A DNA stretch of 64,000 nt from CAWCDJ01 sp963796485 (lineage in GTDB: Bacteria > Acidobacteriota > Terriglobia > Bryobacterales > Bryobacteraceae): positions 744,001 through 808,000 of the forward strand of contig CAWCLV010000004.1 of assembly GCA_963796485.1 (NCBI GenBank), read 5' to 3'. Under the pieces are notes generated by a model, which worked only from the letters and a program-made list of their open reading frames with translations, was not told the origin of the DNA and made no database searches. The translations under genes were made by a program, and so were the position numbers. Positions 33,590 to 43,528 of the stretch are shown in pieces. How positions within the stretch are numbered: the stretch's first letter is position 1; every line of letters begins with the position of its first letter.

Positions 33590-36500
33590 ATCCGTCGCGG
33601 ATCTTCATTCTGCGGCCGGTGGCAACCGCGCTGCTGATGGCGGCGGTCATCCTGGCGGGCGTGGCCGCGTTTCGGGAACTGCCCGTATCCGCGCTGCCCG
33701 AAGTGGAGTACCCCACGATACAGGTGCAGACGTTTTACCCGGGCGCGGGCCCCGAGGTGATGGCCACGTCGGTAACCGCGCCACTGGAGCGCCAGTTCGG
33801 GCAGACCCCGGGACTCGACGAGATGACGTCGGTCAGCTCATTCGGCAATTCCACCATCACCCTTCAGTTCACACTCGCGACCGACATCGACGTCGCCGAA
33901 CAGGAAGTGCAGGCGGCGATCAATGCGGCCGCTACATATCTTCCGCGGGACCTGCCGTCGCCGCCGATCTACAACAAGACGAATCCGGCGGACGCTCCCA
34001 TCCTCACTCTGGCGTTGACGTCGCCCACGCTGCCGCTGCCCAAAGTGGAAGACCTGGCCGATACTCGCCTGGCGCAGAAGATCTCGCAGGCGCCCGGGGT
34101 GGGGCTGGTCAGCATCAGCGGCGGCCAGCGCCCGGCCGTTCGCGTGCAGGCGAATCCCACGCAACTGGCATCGTTCGGCATGAGCCTGGAGGACCTCAGG
34201 ACCGCGCTGGGCTCGGCCAATGTCGATCAGGCCAAGGGCAGCTTCGACGGCCCGCAGCAGGCCTGGACGATTGTCGCCAACGACCAGCTTCTCTCGGCCG
34301 GCCAGTACCGCAATATCGTGGTCGCTTACCGGAACGGAGGCCCGGTGCGGCTCTCGGATGTGGCGCGCGTCGTGGACGGCACCGAAAACACGCGCCAAGC
34401 CGCGTGGATGAATCTCACGCCCGCGGTGATTCTCAATATCCGGCGGCAGCCCGGGACCAATACCATCCGGGTGGTGAACGGCATCGAACGGATTCTGCCC
34501 GGGCTCCAGTCTTCCCTTCCCGCCAGCGTGAGGCTCTCGGTCATCGCGAACCAGACCACCTCGATCCGGGCGTCGGTGCGCGACGTGGAATATGAACTAC
34601 TGCTGACCATCGGACTTGTGGTGCTGGTGATTTTCCTGTTCCTGCGCAGCGCCTCGGCCACGGTGATCCCAAGCGTCGCGGTGCCGCTGTCGCTGGTCGG
34701 CACGTTCGGGGTGATGTACCTTCTGGGCTACAGCCTCGACAATCTTTCGCTGATGGCGCTGACGATCTCGACGGGTTTCGTGGTGGACGACGCCATCGTG
34801 ATGATCGAAAACATCAGCCGCTACATCGAAATGGGGGACCGCCCGTTGCAGGCGGCCTTGAAGGGCTCGGCGGAGATCGGGTTCACGATTGTCTCGCTGA
34901 CCGTTTCGCTGATCGCGGTGCTGATCCCGCTGCTCTTCATGGGCGACATCATCGGACGCCTGTTTCGGGAGTTCGCCGTCACCCTGGCGGTCACCATCAT
35001 GATGTCGGCGTTCGTCTCCCTGACGCTGACGCCGATGATGTGCTCGCGCCTGCTGCGCCCCATTTCGGCCCGCCGCCCGGGACGGTTTCACCGGCGTTCG
35101 GAGGCGTTCTTCGACCGCATTCTTCAGGTCTACGGCAGGGCGCTGCGCGTGGTCCTCAGACATCAGCCGGAGACCGTCGGAGTTGCGGTGGCGGCGCTGG
35201 CTTGCACGATTGCGCTGTTCTGGGTGGTGCCCAAGGGCTTCTTTCCGGTGCAGGACACGGGGCAGATTCTGGGCATCTCCCAGGCGCCGCAGAGCATTTC
35301 CTTCGCGGCCATGGAGCGGCGGCAAAAAGAACTCGCGGCCGTGATTTTGAAGGACCCCGCGGTGGAGAACCTGGCTTCGTTCATCGGGGTGGACGGCACC
35401 AACCTCACGCCGAATACAGGCCGCATCCAGATCACGCTGAAGCCACTCCGCGAGCGGCACGCAGACGCCCGGGAGATCATCCGGCGCCTGCAGCCCGAAC
35501 TGGCGCGGGTGTTGGGGATTCAACTCTACATGCAGCCCGTGCAGGACCTGACCGTGGAGAACCGGGTCAGCGCCACCCAATACCAGTATTCTCTCGAAGC
35601 CCCCACCGCGGCCTTGCTGGACCAGTGGGCTCCCCGGCTGCTCTCGGGACTGACGAAACTTCCGGAGCTGCGGGACGTCACATCGGACCGGCTGGACAGC
35701 GGCCTCGGGGTGCTGCTCGATATCGACCGCGACACGGCGGGCCGCCTCGGGATCACTCCGCAGGTAATCGACGACACGCTGTACGACGCTTTCGGCGAGC
35801 GCCAAATCTCCACCATCTTCACGCAGCTCAACCAGTACCACGTGGTGCTCGAAACGCAGCCGCGCTGGCAAGAATTCGCGGAATCCCTCAACAATATCTA
35901 CCTGCCGGCCAACAACGGGCAGAGCCCCCTGCGGGAAAGCGTATCGGCGAGGCGCGTCTCCGTGCCGATCGCGATCAACCACCTGGGCCAGTTCCCCGCC
36001 GTCACGCTTTCCTTCAACCTGCCGCCCCGGACTTCGCTCGGAGAGGCGGTAAACGCAGTGCGCACCGCGGCGCGGCAGACCGGCATGCCGGATTCGATCG
36101 CCGGCCGCTTCCAGGGCACGGCGCAGGCGTTCGAGTCGGCGCTGCAGCACGAGCCGGTGCTGATTCTGGCCGCCATCCTCTGCGTGTACATCGTGCTCGG
36201 GGTGCTTTACGAGAGCTTCATTCACCCGATCACGATTCTTTCCACGCTGCCCTCGGCGGGCGTAGGCGGGCTGATTGCGCTGATGCTGGCGCGCGAGGAT
36301 TTCGGCGTGATCGCGCTCATCGGCATGATCCTGCTGATCGGCATCGTGAAGAAGAACGCGATCATGATGATCGACTTCGCGCTGGAGGCGCAGCGGGTGG
36401 AGGGCAAAGCTTCGGAGGACGCCATCTACCAGGCATCGCTGCTCCGCTTCCGCCCCATCATGATGACCACGATGGCCGCGCTGTTGGGCGCGGTCCCCCT

Positions 36501-36702
36501 CGCGCTGGGCACGGGGATGGGCTCGGAGCTGCGCCGCCCCCTCGGAATCACGATCATCGGCGGCCTGCTGCTGAGCCAGCTGCTGACGCTGTTCACGACT
36601 CCGGTGATCTACCTTCAATTCGAAAAGCTGAGCGCGAACCTGCGGAGGCGGCGGAGGTCAGGCGCGATGCAGCTTCCGCTGCCGCTCGGAGAACCGGAAT
36701 GA
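33586..36702 (+). CDS. RND multidrug efflux pump, MdtB-like
   Basis: This is a 1038-residue inner-membrane pump starting at GTG 33586, overlapping the adaptor stop. It has 12 transmembrane helices and two large periplasmic loops. The proton relay is visible as the aspartate pair in ISTGFVVDDAIVMIEN (helix 4) and the lysine in IGIVKKNAIMMID (helix 10). Porter-domain repeats are FPTIQVQ-type at the start (EVEYPTIQVQTFYPGAGPEV) and FPAVTLSFNL in the second loop. It exports a substrate together with the adaptor and channel. The downstream gene encodes a second, different RND protein, the heterotrimer-like MdtBC arrangement, with a four-base overlap (ATGA). Confidence 0.92.
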   Translation: MNPSRIFILRPVATALLMAAVILAGVAAFRELPVSALPEVEYPTIQVQTFYPGAGPEVMATSVTAPLERQFGQTPGLDEMTSVSSFGNSTITLQFTLATDIDVAEQEVQAAINAAATYLPRDLPSPPIYNKTNPADAPILTLALTSPTLPLPKVEDLADTRLAQKISQAPGVGLVSISGGQRPAVRVQANPTQLASFGMSLEDLRTALGSANVDQAKGSFDGPQQAWTIVANDQLLSAGQYRNIVVAYRNGGPVRLSDVARVVDGTENTRQAAWMNLTPAVILNIRRQPGTNTIRVVNGIERILPGLQSSLPASVRLSVIANQTTSIRASVRDVEYELLLTIGLVVLVIFLFLRSASATVIPSVAVPLSLVGTFGVMYLLGYSLDNLSLMALTISTGFVVDDAIVMIENISRYIEMGDRPLQAALKGSAEIGFTIVSLTVSLIAVLIPLLFMGDIIGRLFREFAVTLAVTIMMSAFVSLTLTPMMCSRLLRPISARRPGRFHRRSEAFFDRILQVYGRALRVVLRHQPETVGVAVAALACTIALFWVVPKGFFPVQDTGQILGISQAPQSISFAAMERRQKELAAVILKDPAVENLASFIGVDGTNLTPNTGRIQITLKPLRERHADAREIIRRLQPELARVLGIQLYMQPVQDLTVENRVSATQYQYSLEAPTAALLDQWAPRLLSGLTKLPELRDVTSDRLDSGLGVLLDIDRDTAGRLGITPQVIDDTLYDAFGERQISTIFTQLNQYHVVLETQPRWQEFAESLNNIYLPANNGQSPLRESVSARRVSVPIAINHLGQFPAVTLSFNLPPRTSLGEAVNAVRTAARQTGMPDSIAGRFQGTAQAFESALQHEPVLILAAILCVYIVLGVLYESFIHPITILSTLPSAGVGGLIALMLAREDFGVIALIGMILLIGIVKKNAIMMIDFALEAQRVEGKASEDAIYQASLLRFRPIMMTTMAALLGAVPLALGTGMGSELRRPLGITIIGGLLLSQLLTLFTTPVIYLQFEKLSANLRRRRRSGAMQLPLPLGEPE

Positions 36703-39700
36703 ACCTCTCCGAGCCATTCATCCGCCGTCCGGTGGCGACAACGCTCCTGACGGCGGCACTGGCGCTCGGCGGCGTCATCGGGTTCCTGCTGCTGCCCGTC
36801 TCGGCGCTGCCCGACGTGGAGTTTCCGACCATCCAGGTGAGCGCGGGCCTGCCCGGCGCAAGTCCGGAAACGATGGCTTCTTCGGTGGCGACTCCGCTCG
36901 AGCGCCAGTTCGGCCGCATCGCCGGCCTCACCGACATGACCTCGACCAGCTACCTGGGCTCGAGCATTATCGTGCTGCAATTCGATCTGAGCCGCAATAT
37001 CGATGGCGCCGCGCGCGATGTGCAGGCAGCCATCAACGCCGCTCGCACATACTTGCCCACCAGCCTGCCGAGTGCGCCGCAATATCGAAAGGTCAACCCG
37101 GCGAGCGCGCCCATCCTGATCCTGGCGCTGACGTCGGATACGGTCGATCAGGCGCAGCTGTACGATCTCGCCTCTTCCGTGCTGGAACAAAAGATCGCGC
37201 AACTCAGCGGAGTGGGGCAGGTGTTCGCGGGCGGAAGTTCTCTGCCGGCGGTCCGGGTGGAGTTGAATCCTACGATCGTGAACCGCTACGGGCTCGGACT
37301 GCAACAGGTGAGCAGTTTCCTCCAGACGGCGAATGCGAACCGCCCTAAAGGCCAGGTCGCATCCGGCAATACGGCATACGAATTGAGGACCACGGACCAG
37401 TTGCTCAAGGCGGCGCAGTATAAGCCGCTGGTCGTCGCCTACCAGAACGGCGCTCCGGTTCGCCTCGCCGACCTCGGGCAGGTCGAAGACTCGGTGGAGG
37501 ACCTCCGTAACGCGGGCCTCGCCGACGGCAAGCCCGCCGTGCTGCTGGTTGTTTTTCGGCAGCCCGGCGCCAACGTCATCAAGACGGTGGACGGGGTGAA
37601 AGCGATGCTGCCGCAGCTCCGGGCCTCCATCCCCGCCGCGGCCAACCTGGGGGTGATGATCGATCTGAGCACTACGATCCGGGCATCAGTCCGGGAAATG
37701 GAATACACGCTGTTGATCTCCATCGCTCTCGTGGTCCTGGTGGTTTTCCTGTTTCTGCGGAACGCGTGGTCCACTCTGATCCCGAGCGTGGTGGCGCCGC
37801 TCTCGCTGCTGGGCGCGCTGGGCGTCATGTACCTGGCGGGCTACAGCCTCGACAATCTCTCGCTCATGGCCCTCGCCATCTCCACCGGGTTCGTGGTGGA
37901 CGACGCCATCGTAGTGATCGAGAACATTGCGCGGCACCTGGAGCAAGGACTGACTCCTTTCGCGGCGGCGTTGCGGGGAACGCAGGAGGTCGGATTTGCG
38001 GTGCTGGCGATCAGTACCTCGCTGGTTGCGGTCTTCATCCCCATGCTGTTGATGGGCGGGATCGTGGGCCGGCTGTTCCGCGAGTTCGCGGTGACGCTCT
38101 CGGCGACGATCCTGGTCTCGATGGTGGTCTCGCTCACCGCCACCCCGATGATGAGCGCCCGCTTCCTGCGGCGGCAAAGGAGCGACGGGTGGTTTTACCG
38201 TTCGGGCGAAAGGGCGTTCGACTGGGTGCGCGATGTCTACGCCAGGGCGCTCCGAATGGTGCTGCGCCACCCGGGACCCACCCTCGCTGTCTTCCTCGGC
38301 ACGGTCGCACTGACGGTCTATCTCTTCGCCGTGATCCCCAAAGGTTTCTTCCCCGAGCAGGACACCGGGCGCATGATGGGAATCGTTCAAGCCCGGCAGG
38401 ACATCTCGTTTCAGGCGATGCGGCAGAAGGTGGCGTTCTTCGACAATGCGGTACGCTCGGACCCCGCGGTGGATCACGTGGTCGCATTCACGGGAGGCTC
38501 CGGCGGGTCGAACATAGGCCGGATGTTCGTTTCGCTCAAGGACCTGAGCGTGCGCAAAACCGGCGTGGACACGGTTATGGCGCGCATCCAGCGGAAGACC
38601 GCGAACGTCCCCGGGGCGGCACTCTATATGCTGGCGATTCAGGATATCCGCGCCGGCGGGCGCCTCACCGGCGCGGAATACCAGTTCACGCTGACGAGCC
38701 AGGACCTGGATCTGCTGACGGACTGGGGACCGAAGATCCTGAAGCGCCTGCGGACCATCCCGATGCTTACGAGCGTCAACAGCGACCTGGAGAACAGCGG
38801 GATGGCCACAAGGGTCATGATCGATCGCGACACCGCTTCGCAGCTTCAGATTTCGGCCCAGGCCATCGACGATGCGCTCTACGACGCGTTCGGGCAGCGC
38901 CAGGTCTCGACCATGTACACGCCCCTGAATCAGTACCACGTGGTGATGGAAGTGGCGCCCCCGTACTGGCAGTCTCCCGACACGCTCAAGATCATTTACG
39001 TGGGCACGGGCCCGAATGTGGTGCCGCTGTCAGCCCTGGCCCACTTCGGGGTGTCCACGACACCGATCGTGGTAAACCACCAGGGACAGTTCCCCTCGGT
39101 GACCATTTCGTTCAACCTGCGGCCGGGGTTTTCGCTGGGTCAGGCCGTGGATAAGATCGACGCCGTGACCGCCGGGATGGGGATGCCGGCCGCGATCCAT
39201 CGCGGCTTCACGGGAACGGCCGAGATCTTCCAGGCTTCCGTGGCAAACGAGCCGATGTTGATCGCGATGGCGCTGATCGCGGTCTATATCGTGCTCGGGA
39301 TCCTGTACGAGAGCCTGGTGCACCCGCTGACGATCCTCTCCACGCTTCCCTCGGCGGGCGCCGGCGCGCTGCTGGCGCTGTTGCTGTTCCATATGGAATT
39401 GAGCGTGATCGCGGTCATCGGTATGCTTCTGCTGATCGGCATCGTGAAGAAGAACGCCATCCTCATGATCGATTTCGCCTTGCAGGCCGAGCGGCGCGAC
39501 GGGATGACCTCCAGGGATGCCATTTACCAGGCGTGCCTGCTGCGCTTCCGGCCCATCACGATGACGACGATGGCCGCGCTGCTGGGTGCGCTGCCGCTGG
39601 CTATCGGGATGGGCACGGGAGCGGAGTTGCGGCGCCCGCTTGGCATTTCCATCGCCGGCGGCCTGATCCTGAGCCAGATGCAAACGCTTTTCACGACCCC

Positions 39701-39791
39701 GGTGGTGTATCTGTACCTCGACCGGGCACGGCTTTGGTTTCTGCGCCGGCGGCAAACCGTTCCCGCGGAAGCGCGCCCGGCGACCTGGTGA
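36699..39791 (+). CDS. RND multidrug efflux pump, MdtC-like
   Basis: This is a 1030-residue pump with ATG 36699 (MNLSEPFIRRPVATTLLTAA), overlapping the first pump's stop. The architecture is the same: periplasmic start DVEFPTIQVSAGLPGASPET, helix-4 ISTGFVVDDAIVVIEN with both aspartates, helix-10 IGIVKKNAILMIDFAL with the lysine, and second-loop FPSVTISFNL. The pairing of two unequal RND subunits behind one adaptor follows MdtBC, where B and C form B2C trimers. Both subunits keep the proton-relay residues. The frame stays open far upstream inside the first pump gene, but that part is a shadow. The outer-membrane channel gene follows after three bases. Confidence 0.92.
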   Translation: MNLSEPFIRRPVATTLLTAALALGGVIGFLLLPVSALPDVEFPTIQVSAGLPGASPETMASSVATPLERQFGRIAGLTDMTSTSYLGSSIIVLQFDLSRNIDGAARDVQAAINAARTYLPTSLPSAPQYRKVNPASAPILILALTSDTVDQAQLYDLASSVLEQKIAQLSGVGQVFAGGSSLPAVRVELNPTIVNRYGLGLQQVSSFLQTANANRPKGQVASGNTAYELRTTDQLLKAAQYKPLVVAYQNGAPVRLADLGQVEDSVEDLRNAGLADGKPAVLLVVFRQPGANVIKTVDGVKAMLPQLRASIPAAANLGVMIDLSTTIRASVREMEYTLLISIALVVLVVFLFLRNAWSTLIPSVVAPLSLLGALGVMYLAGYSLDNLSLMALAISTGFVVDDAIVVIENIARHLEQGLTPFAAALRGTQEVGFAVLAISTSLVAVFIPMLLMGGIVGRLFREFAVTLSATILVSMVVSLTATPMMSARFLRRQRSDGWFYRSGERAFDWVRDVYARALRMVLRHPGPTLAVFLGTVALTVYLFAVIPKGFFPEQDTGRMMGIVQARQDISFQAMRQKVAFFDNAVRSDPAVDHVVAFTGGSGGSNIGRMFVSLKDLSVRKTGVDTVMARIQRKTANVPGAALYMLAIQDIRAGGRLTGAEYQFTLTSQDLDLLTDWGPKILKRLRTIPMLTSVNSDLENSGMATRVMIDRDTASQLQISAQAIDDALYDAFGQRQVSTMYTPLNQYHVVMEVAPPYWQSPDTLKIIYVGTGPNVVPLSALAHFGVSTTPIVVNHQGQFPSVTISFNLRPGFSLGQAVDKIDAVTAGMGMPAAIHRGFTGTAEIFQASVANEPMLIAMALIAVYIVLGILYESLVHPLTILSTLPSAGAGALLALLLFHMELSVIAVIGMLLLIGIVKKNAILMIDFALQAERRDGMTSRDAIYQACLLRFRPITMTTMAALLGALPLAIGMGTGAELRRPLGISIAGGLILSQMQTLFTTPVVYLYLDRARLWFLRRRQTVPAEARPATW

Positions 39792-39794
39792 GCG

Positions 39795-41267
39795 ATGCGG
39801 AATCGGGGCGCGGCCTTACTTCTATCCTTGTGCCTGGCGGGCTGCAGCGTGGGCCCGAAATATCACCGGCCCTCCGCGCCGGTGCCGCCCGCGTATAAGG
39901 AAAAGCCGCCGGCGAACAGCATGTGGAAGAAAGCGCATCCGGACGACGGCGCGCTGCGCCTGGACTGGTGGACGGAATTCGGCGACGCGCGCCTGAACGA
40001 TCTGGAGAGAAAGGTCCCGATCGCGAACCAGAACGTGCAGCAGGCAGAAGCTGCGTTCCGCCAGGCACGCGCCCTGGTCGCCTTCAACCGGGCACAATAT
40101 TACCCGCAGATCGGCACCGGGCCGAGTATTTCGGTAGCCCAGGGGTCAGGCACACTGGGGTCGGGCGCCATCTCGAGCAGCACCTCCACCGCGGGTTCCG
40201 CCGGGCGGATTGCTTTTTACAACCTCCCGTTCACCGTGTCCTGGCAGCCCAACTTCTGGGGGAGCATCAGCCTGGCAGTAGACAATTCCGTGTACCTGGC
40301 CCAGGCAAGCGCCGCGCAGGTCCAGAATATCCTGCTCAGCATGCAGGCCGACCTGGCAACGGACTACTTCTCGATGGAGTCCATCAACATGCAGGAGACA
40401 CTCTTCCGGGAGACGATCGCGGCTTACGAAACGGACCTGCGGCTGACGCAACTGCGGTTCGAGTTCGGCATCGCATCCATCGGCGACGTAGCCGCCGCAC
40501 AGGCGCAACTGGAGGCCACACGCGCGGCATTGACGGACCTGGCGATCTCCCGGGAGCAGTTTGCCAATGCCATTGCCGTGCTGACAGGAGTTCCTCCGGA
40601 CGAATTGAAGCTGGGTCCCGGCAAGATCACCGGCGCGCCCCCGGCAATTCCGGCGGGTTTACCCTCGCAACTGCTCGAACGGAGGCCCGATATTGCGGAA
40701 TTCGAACGCAACGTGGCCGCCGCCAACGCCCAAGTCGGGCTGGCGCGAGTCGCCTATTTCCCCGCCGTCACCTTGAGCGCGACCGGCGGATTCGAGAGCA
40801 CCAGCATCAGCAAATGGCTGACATGGCCGAGCCACTTCTGGTCGGCCGGGGTCGGGGTAAGCGAGACACTCCTCGACTTCGGCCGCCGCCACGCCCAGGT
40901 AGGCGAAGCCAAAGCCGCGTATGACCAGACGGTGGCGACCTACCGCCAGACCGTGCTGACGGCATTTCAGGAGGTGGATGACGCCCTGGCGGCGCTGCGC
41001 GAGTTGGAAGTCGAGGAGGCGCAGCAGGCAGCCGCCGTAAAAGCCGCGAATCAGTCGGCCCGGGTGGCGGAACTGCAATACAAATCGGGAACGGTCGCCT
41101 ATCTCAACGTGATCACGGCACAGGCCATCGAGCTCGCCGATGAGCGGGCGCTGGTGCAGATCCAGGGCAGAAGATACACGTCCACCGTGCAACTGATTCT
41201 GGCATTGGGAGGGGGCTGGAACGTCCTGCGGCTTCCTCCGCCATCCGTCATCAAGAAACCTCACTGA
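39795..41267 (+). CDS. outer-membrane efflux lipoprotein, NodT/OprM family
   Basis: This is a 490-residue protein. The signal peptide ends in a lipobox (LLLSLCLAGCSVGPKY), so Cys16 is lipidated. It has the TolC-like double repeat of coiled-coil helices: LDWWTEFGDARLNDLERKV at the start, QAEAAFRQARALVAFNRAQY, and VGEAKAAYDQTVATYRQTVL in the second half, with beta-strand segments between (GPSISVAQGS, TLSATGGFES). It forms the outer-membrane exit duct for the upstream RND pair. It is the last gene of the operon. The following 16 bases contain no convincing hairpin before the convergent methyltransferase. Confidence 0.92.
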   Translation: MRNRGAALLLSLCLAGCSVGPKYHRPSAPVPPAYKEKPPANSMWKKAHPDDGALRLDWWTEFGDARLNDLERKVPIANQNVQQAEAAFRQARALVAFNRAQYYPQIGTGPSISVAQGSGTLGSGAISSSTSTAGSAGRIAFYNLPFTVSWQPNFWGSISLAVDNSVYLAQASAAQVQNILLSMQADLATDYFSMESINMQETLFRETIAAYETDLRLTQLRFEFGIASIGDVAAAQAQLEATRAALTDLAISREQFANAIAVLTGVPPDELKLGPGKITGAPPAIPAGLPSQLLERRPDIAEFERNVAAANAQVGLARVAYFPAVTLSATGGFESTSISKWLTWPSHFWSAGVGVSETLLDFGRRHAQVGEAKAAYDQTVATYRQTVLTAFQEVDDALAALRELEVEEAQQAAAVKAANQSARVAELQYKSGTVAYLNVITAQAIELADERALVQIQGRRYTSTVQLILALGGGWNVLRLPPPSVIKKPH

Positions 41268-41283
41268 CGGCGCGGCCCGGCCT

Positions 41284-42003
41284 TCACCGGTTGACTGCGT
41301 ATAGCCAGCCTTCCCATTCGGGGCGGGCGCTATAGTCTTCCGAAACCTGAATCACGCGCGCGCCGGCTTTTTCGACTTCCCTGATGACGTTTTCACGGGG
41401 AACTCCGCCCATATACATGAATGCCGGCTCGCACAGTAAACGCCGGCGCAGGCGATTCACTCTGTACCCGAACCGGCTGAACACCGATGGCGACCGCAAA
41501 CGCGAGGGCAACTGAAACAGCGCCAGGCCCGAAGGGCGCAGGACACGCGCAAACTCGCGCACGTAGCCGAGCGCATTGCGAGCGCCCACGTGCTGGAGAA
41601 CAATCCGGGAGTAAACGAAATCGAAGGAGCCGTCCGGAAACTGGCGGAGGTGTTTATCCGGGTTGAGGAGATAAGCGCAACGGTCGCCATGCCGGTTGTA
41701 TTGCCGTGCGAGTTCAATCATGGCCGGCGAAATATCTACGCCGGTGACGCGATCGAAGAATCCGGCCAGAGCCTGGGTGAGACGGCCGACACCGCAGCCG
41801 AAATCGAGGGCGGTGCGGCATTCCGCCGGGTAACCGAGAGCCCTGGCAGTGTCCATCGCAGCCGAAATTTCTCTAACACCGGTTGCAAAGAACTCGCCGG
41901 CATCCCAGCCACCACTGCGCTTGGCGGGGTCCGTCAGGATGGCCCATAAAGGATCGCTTGCGGCCAGACGGTTCCAATCTTCCTTGAGTCTGCTCGCCTT
42001 CAC
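41284..42003 (-). CDS. SAM-dependent methyltransferase (class I)
   Basis: This is a 239-residue cytoplasmic enzyme. GTG 42003 starts just before KASRLKEDWNRLAAS, the usual family opening, and GTG 42021 (7-base overlap with the preceding gene) is the alternative. The frame also runs far upstream but without methyltransferase sequence. Motif I is ALDFGCGVGRLTQAL; acidic motif II is RVTGVDISPAMIELA; SFDFVYSRIVLQHV and VLRPSGLALFQLP are motifs III and IV. The C-terminal third contains RRLLCEPAFMYMGG and a gate-like segment. The substrate is unknown. It is the last gene of a five-gene minus-strand operon with a second methyltransferase and the M16 proteases. Confidence 0.88.
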   Translation of the reverse strand: MKASRLKEDWNRLAASDPLWAILTDPAKRSGGWDAGEFFATGVREISAAMDTARALGYPAECRTALDFGCGVGRLTQALAGFFDRVTGVDISPAMIELARQYNRHGDRCAYLLNPDKHLRQFPDGSFDFVYSRIVLQHVGARNALGYVREFARVLRPSGLALFQLPSRLRSPSVFSRFGYRVNRLRRRLLCEPAFMYMGGVPRENVIREVEKAGARVIQVSEDYSARPEWEGWLYAVNR

Positions 42004-42014
42004 AAACTGAGACT

Positions 42015-42725
42015 TTAACACGCAGAGGATTTCGAACACTCGCCGGCGCGTGCCGGTTTCCGCAGCCAGAGGTAACAATGGTTTCCGAGACGGCGCGCTC
42101 CGGGCGAGCGCAGCAGGAGGAGATCGAGATAGCGGAACGGGAACAGGGTCCACCCGAGCAGTCCGTGCGCCAGCCCGCGCCACCATCTCCACGGCAGCAG
42201 CCCTTTCCAGAATTCGATGGTGAATAGCAGCAGGGTGGCGGCGGGACCGGTTCTCCACCCTTCGGCAACCACCTCCATGCCGCGCGCCAGTTCCTTCAGT
42301 CCGTCCAGCGTGAAGCGGCGATAATCCATGGGGTATTCGTGGAAGGGATGGCAGAACGGCGTCACCAGGTGGAGGTAGCCGCCGGGGGCGAGGACGCGCT
42401 CGAGTTCGCGCATCGCCTGTTCCGGGCAGCGCACGTGCTCGAGCACGGCGTCGCACTCCACCCTTTGAAACAGCGCATCACGGAACGGAAGCTGGTGGGC
42501 GTCGGCGGCGACGTGGACGCCGGGAACGGCGAAGAGATCGAGGTTGACGTAACCCTCCACCGCACGGCCGGCCCCACCCACGTAGAGGTTCCAGCGGCCC
42601 AGGGGAAAGCCCGTGGGCTCGCGCGGATTCATGACGAAGGGCGCGGGCGGCTCGAGGGCGCGCCGTAAACGGTCCGGCCAGCGCGCCGACGCCCGCTTCC
42701 GGTAGAGCCGCTCTAACGATTCCAC
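42015..42725 (-). CDS. SAM-dependent methyltransferase, glycan/lipid type
   Basis: This is a 236-residue protein. I choose GTG 42725, which directly follows the stop of the upstream gene; there is no strong ribosome site, so coupling is likely. The protein begins MESLERLYRKR. YVNLDLFAVPGVHVAADAHQ is a shortened motif-I region. VECDAVLEHV and LERVLAPGGYLHLVTPFCHP are motifs III and IV. MDYRRFTLDGLKELA follows. This shape is found in methyltransferases adjoining polysaccharide or lipid-synthesis genes. A hydrophobic helix near 175-200 may bind the membrane. The exact acceptor is unknown. Confidence 0.8.
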   Translation of the reverse strand: MESLERLYRKRASARWPDRLRRALEPPAPFVMNPREPTGFPLGRWNLYVGGAGRAVEGYVNLDLFAVPGVHVAADAHQLPFRDALFQRVECDAVLEHVRCPEQAMRELERVLAPGGYLHLVTPFCHPFHEYPMDYRRFTLDGLKELARGMEVVAEGWRTGPAATLLLFTIEFWKGLLPWRWWRGLAHGLLGWTLFPFRYLDLLLLRSPGARRLGNHCYLWLRKPARAGECSKSSAC

Positions 42726-42727
42726 GG

Positions 42728-43528
42728 TTAGTTCTGCTTCGGAAGCATCTTGACACTGCCCGGCAGCGTAAAGAGATCGTCCGTCAGATCCTGATTCACC
42801 GCCACTGAATCCGCGTACATCTCGAAAGTTTTCTCCCCGTTGCGCTCGCGGCGCGTGTCGAACGGCCATTTGACGCCGCCGCCGACGTCGCGGTACTTGG
42901 CCCAGATCGTGACCTCGGTGTCGAAATCCTTGAACTGCTCGTTTCGGCGTTTGTAGACCTGGCGTACCGGCAGCTTGTTCATCTGGTCGAAATAAACCGT
43001 GACCGTATGGTTGTCGGCGTCCGTGATGTCCACGATCTCCACGGGGCGATTTTCCCAAAAATCCGAGCCTTGGGAATACAACGTGAGCCCCGGTTCCTTC
43101 AGCCGCTGGCGCAAAATGTAGAAGACGTTTCGCAGCGTGGAGTCTTTGTAATTGGTGTAGCGCTGGTCGTCGAGGGGCCTTGCCCCGCGGAAGGTGACCT
43201 CCCAGCCTCCGTCTTCATTGAACAGGACCGCTCCGTCCGCGCCCTCTTTGCCGAAGGACTCGCGTTCGCGAACAGCCAGTTCTCCGGGTTTGCTTGATGG
43301 CACGACGTACCGGGTGTAGATTTTGGCCAGCGAGAGGCCGCTCAACTGCATCCGGTAGAACGAATAGGCGCGCCCGCTCTCGACGCGGTCCTGCATGTGC
43401 AGAAAAGCGTCCCCTCCCAGCGCCTGCAAGGCCTCATCGATCACGCGCTTCCCGCGTTGTTCGGCGGTTTCCGCCGCAAACGATGCCGGCACCATGGACG
43501 CCAGCAGAACGAAAACTGCAAACTTCAT
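42728..43528 (-). CDS. secreted LolA/LppX-like protein, paralogue of the M16 C-terminal module
   Basis: This is a 266-residue protein. ATG 43528 overlaps the preceding stop (ATGA) and gives a signal peptide (MKFAVFVLLASMVPASFA). The mature part opens with RGKRVIDEALQALGGD. Further blocks are GWEVTFRGARPLDD, VEIVDITDADNHTVTVYFD, KLPVRQVYKRRNE, FPFD-type strand sequence and a final LTDDLFTLP. This looks like a LolA/outer-membrane-lipoprotein-sorting-type beta half-barrel. The upstream M16 protein has a similar module at its C terminus (RGRQLLERIQKAVGGAD, NDIKVNQGL), so the two are probably homologous. It may carry a hydrophobic ligand in the periplasm. No enzyme motif is seen. Confidence 0.75.
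   Translation of the reverse strand: MKFAVFVLLASMVPASFAAETAEQRGKRVIDEALQALGGDAFLHMQDRVESGRAYSFYRMQLSGLSLAKIYTRYVVPSSKPGELAVRERESFGKEGADGAVLFNEDGGWEVTFRGARPLDDQRYTNYKDSTLRNVFYILRQRLKEPGLTLYSQGSDFWENRPVEIVDITDADNHTVTVYFDQMNKLPVRQVYKRRNEQFKDFDTEVTIWAKYRDVGGGVKWPFDTRRERNGEKTFEMYADSVAVNQDLTDDLFTLPGSVKMLPKQN

Noticed and set aside
34597..36618. 673-codon open frame on the minus strand inside the MdtB-like gene
   Set aside because: Frame is Arg/His/Gln-rich and mirrors the GC-rich coding strand; the plus-strand pump has clear conserved motifs.
35040..36698. Long plus-strand frame continuing upstream of the MdtC-like start
   Set aside because: It lies out of frame inside the first pump; codon bias, not coding. 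The true start is ATG 36699.
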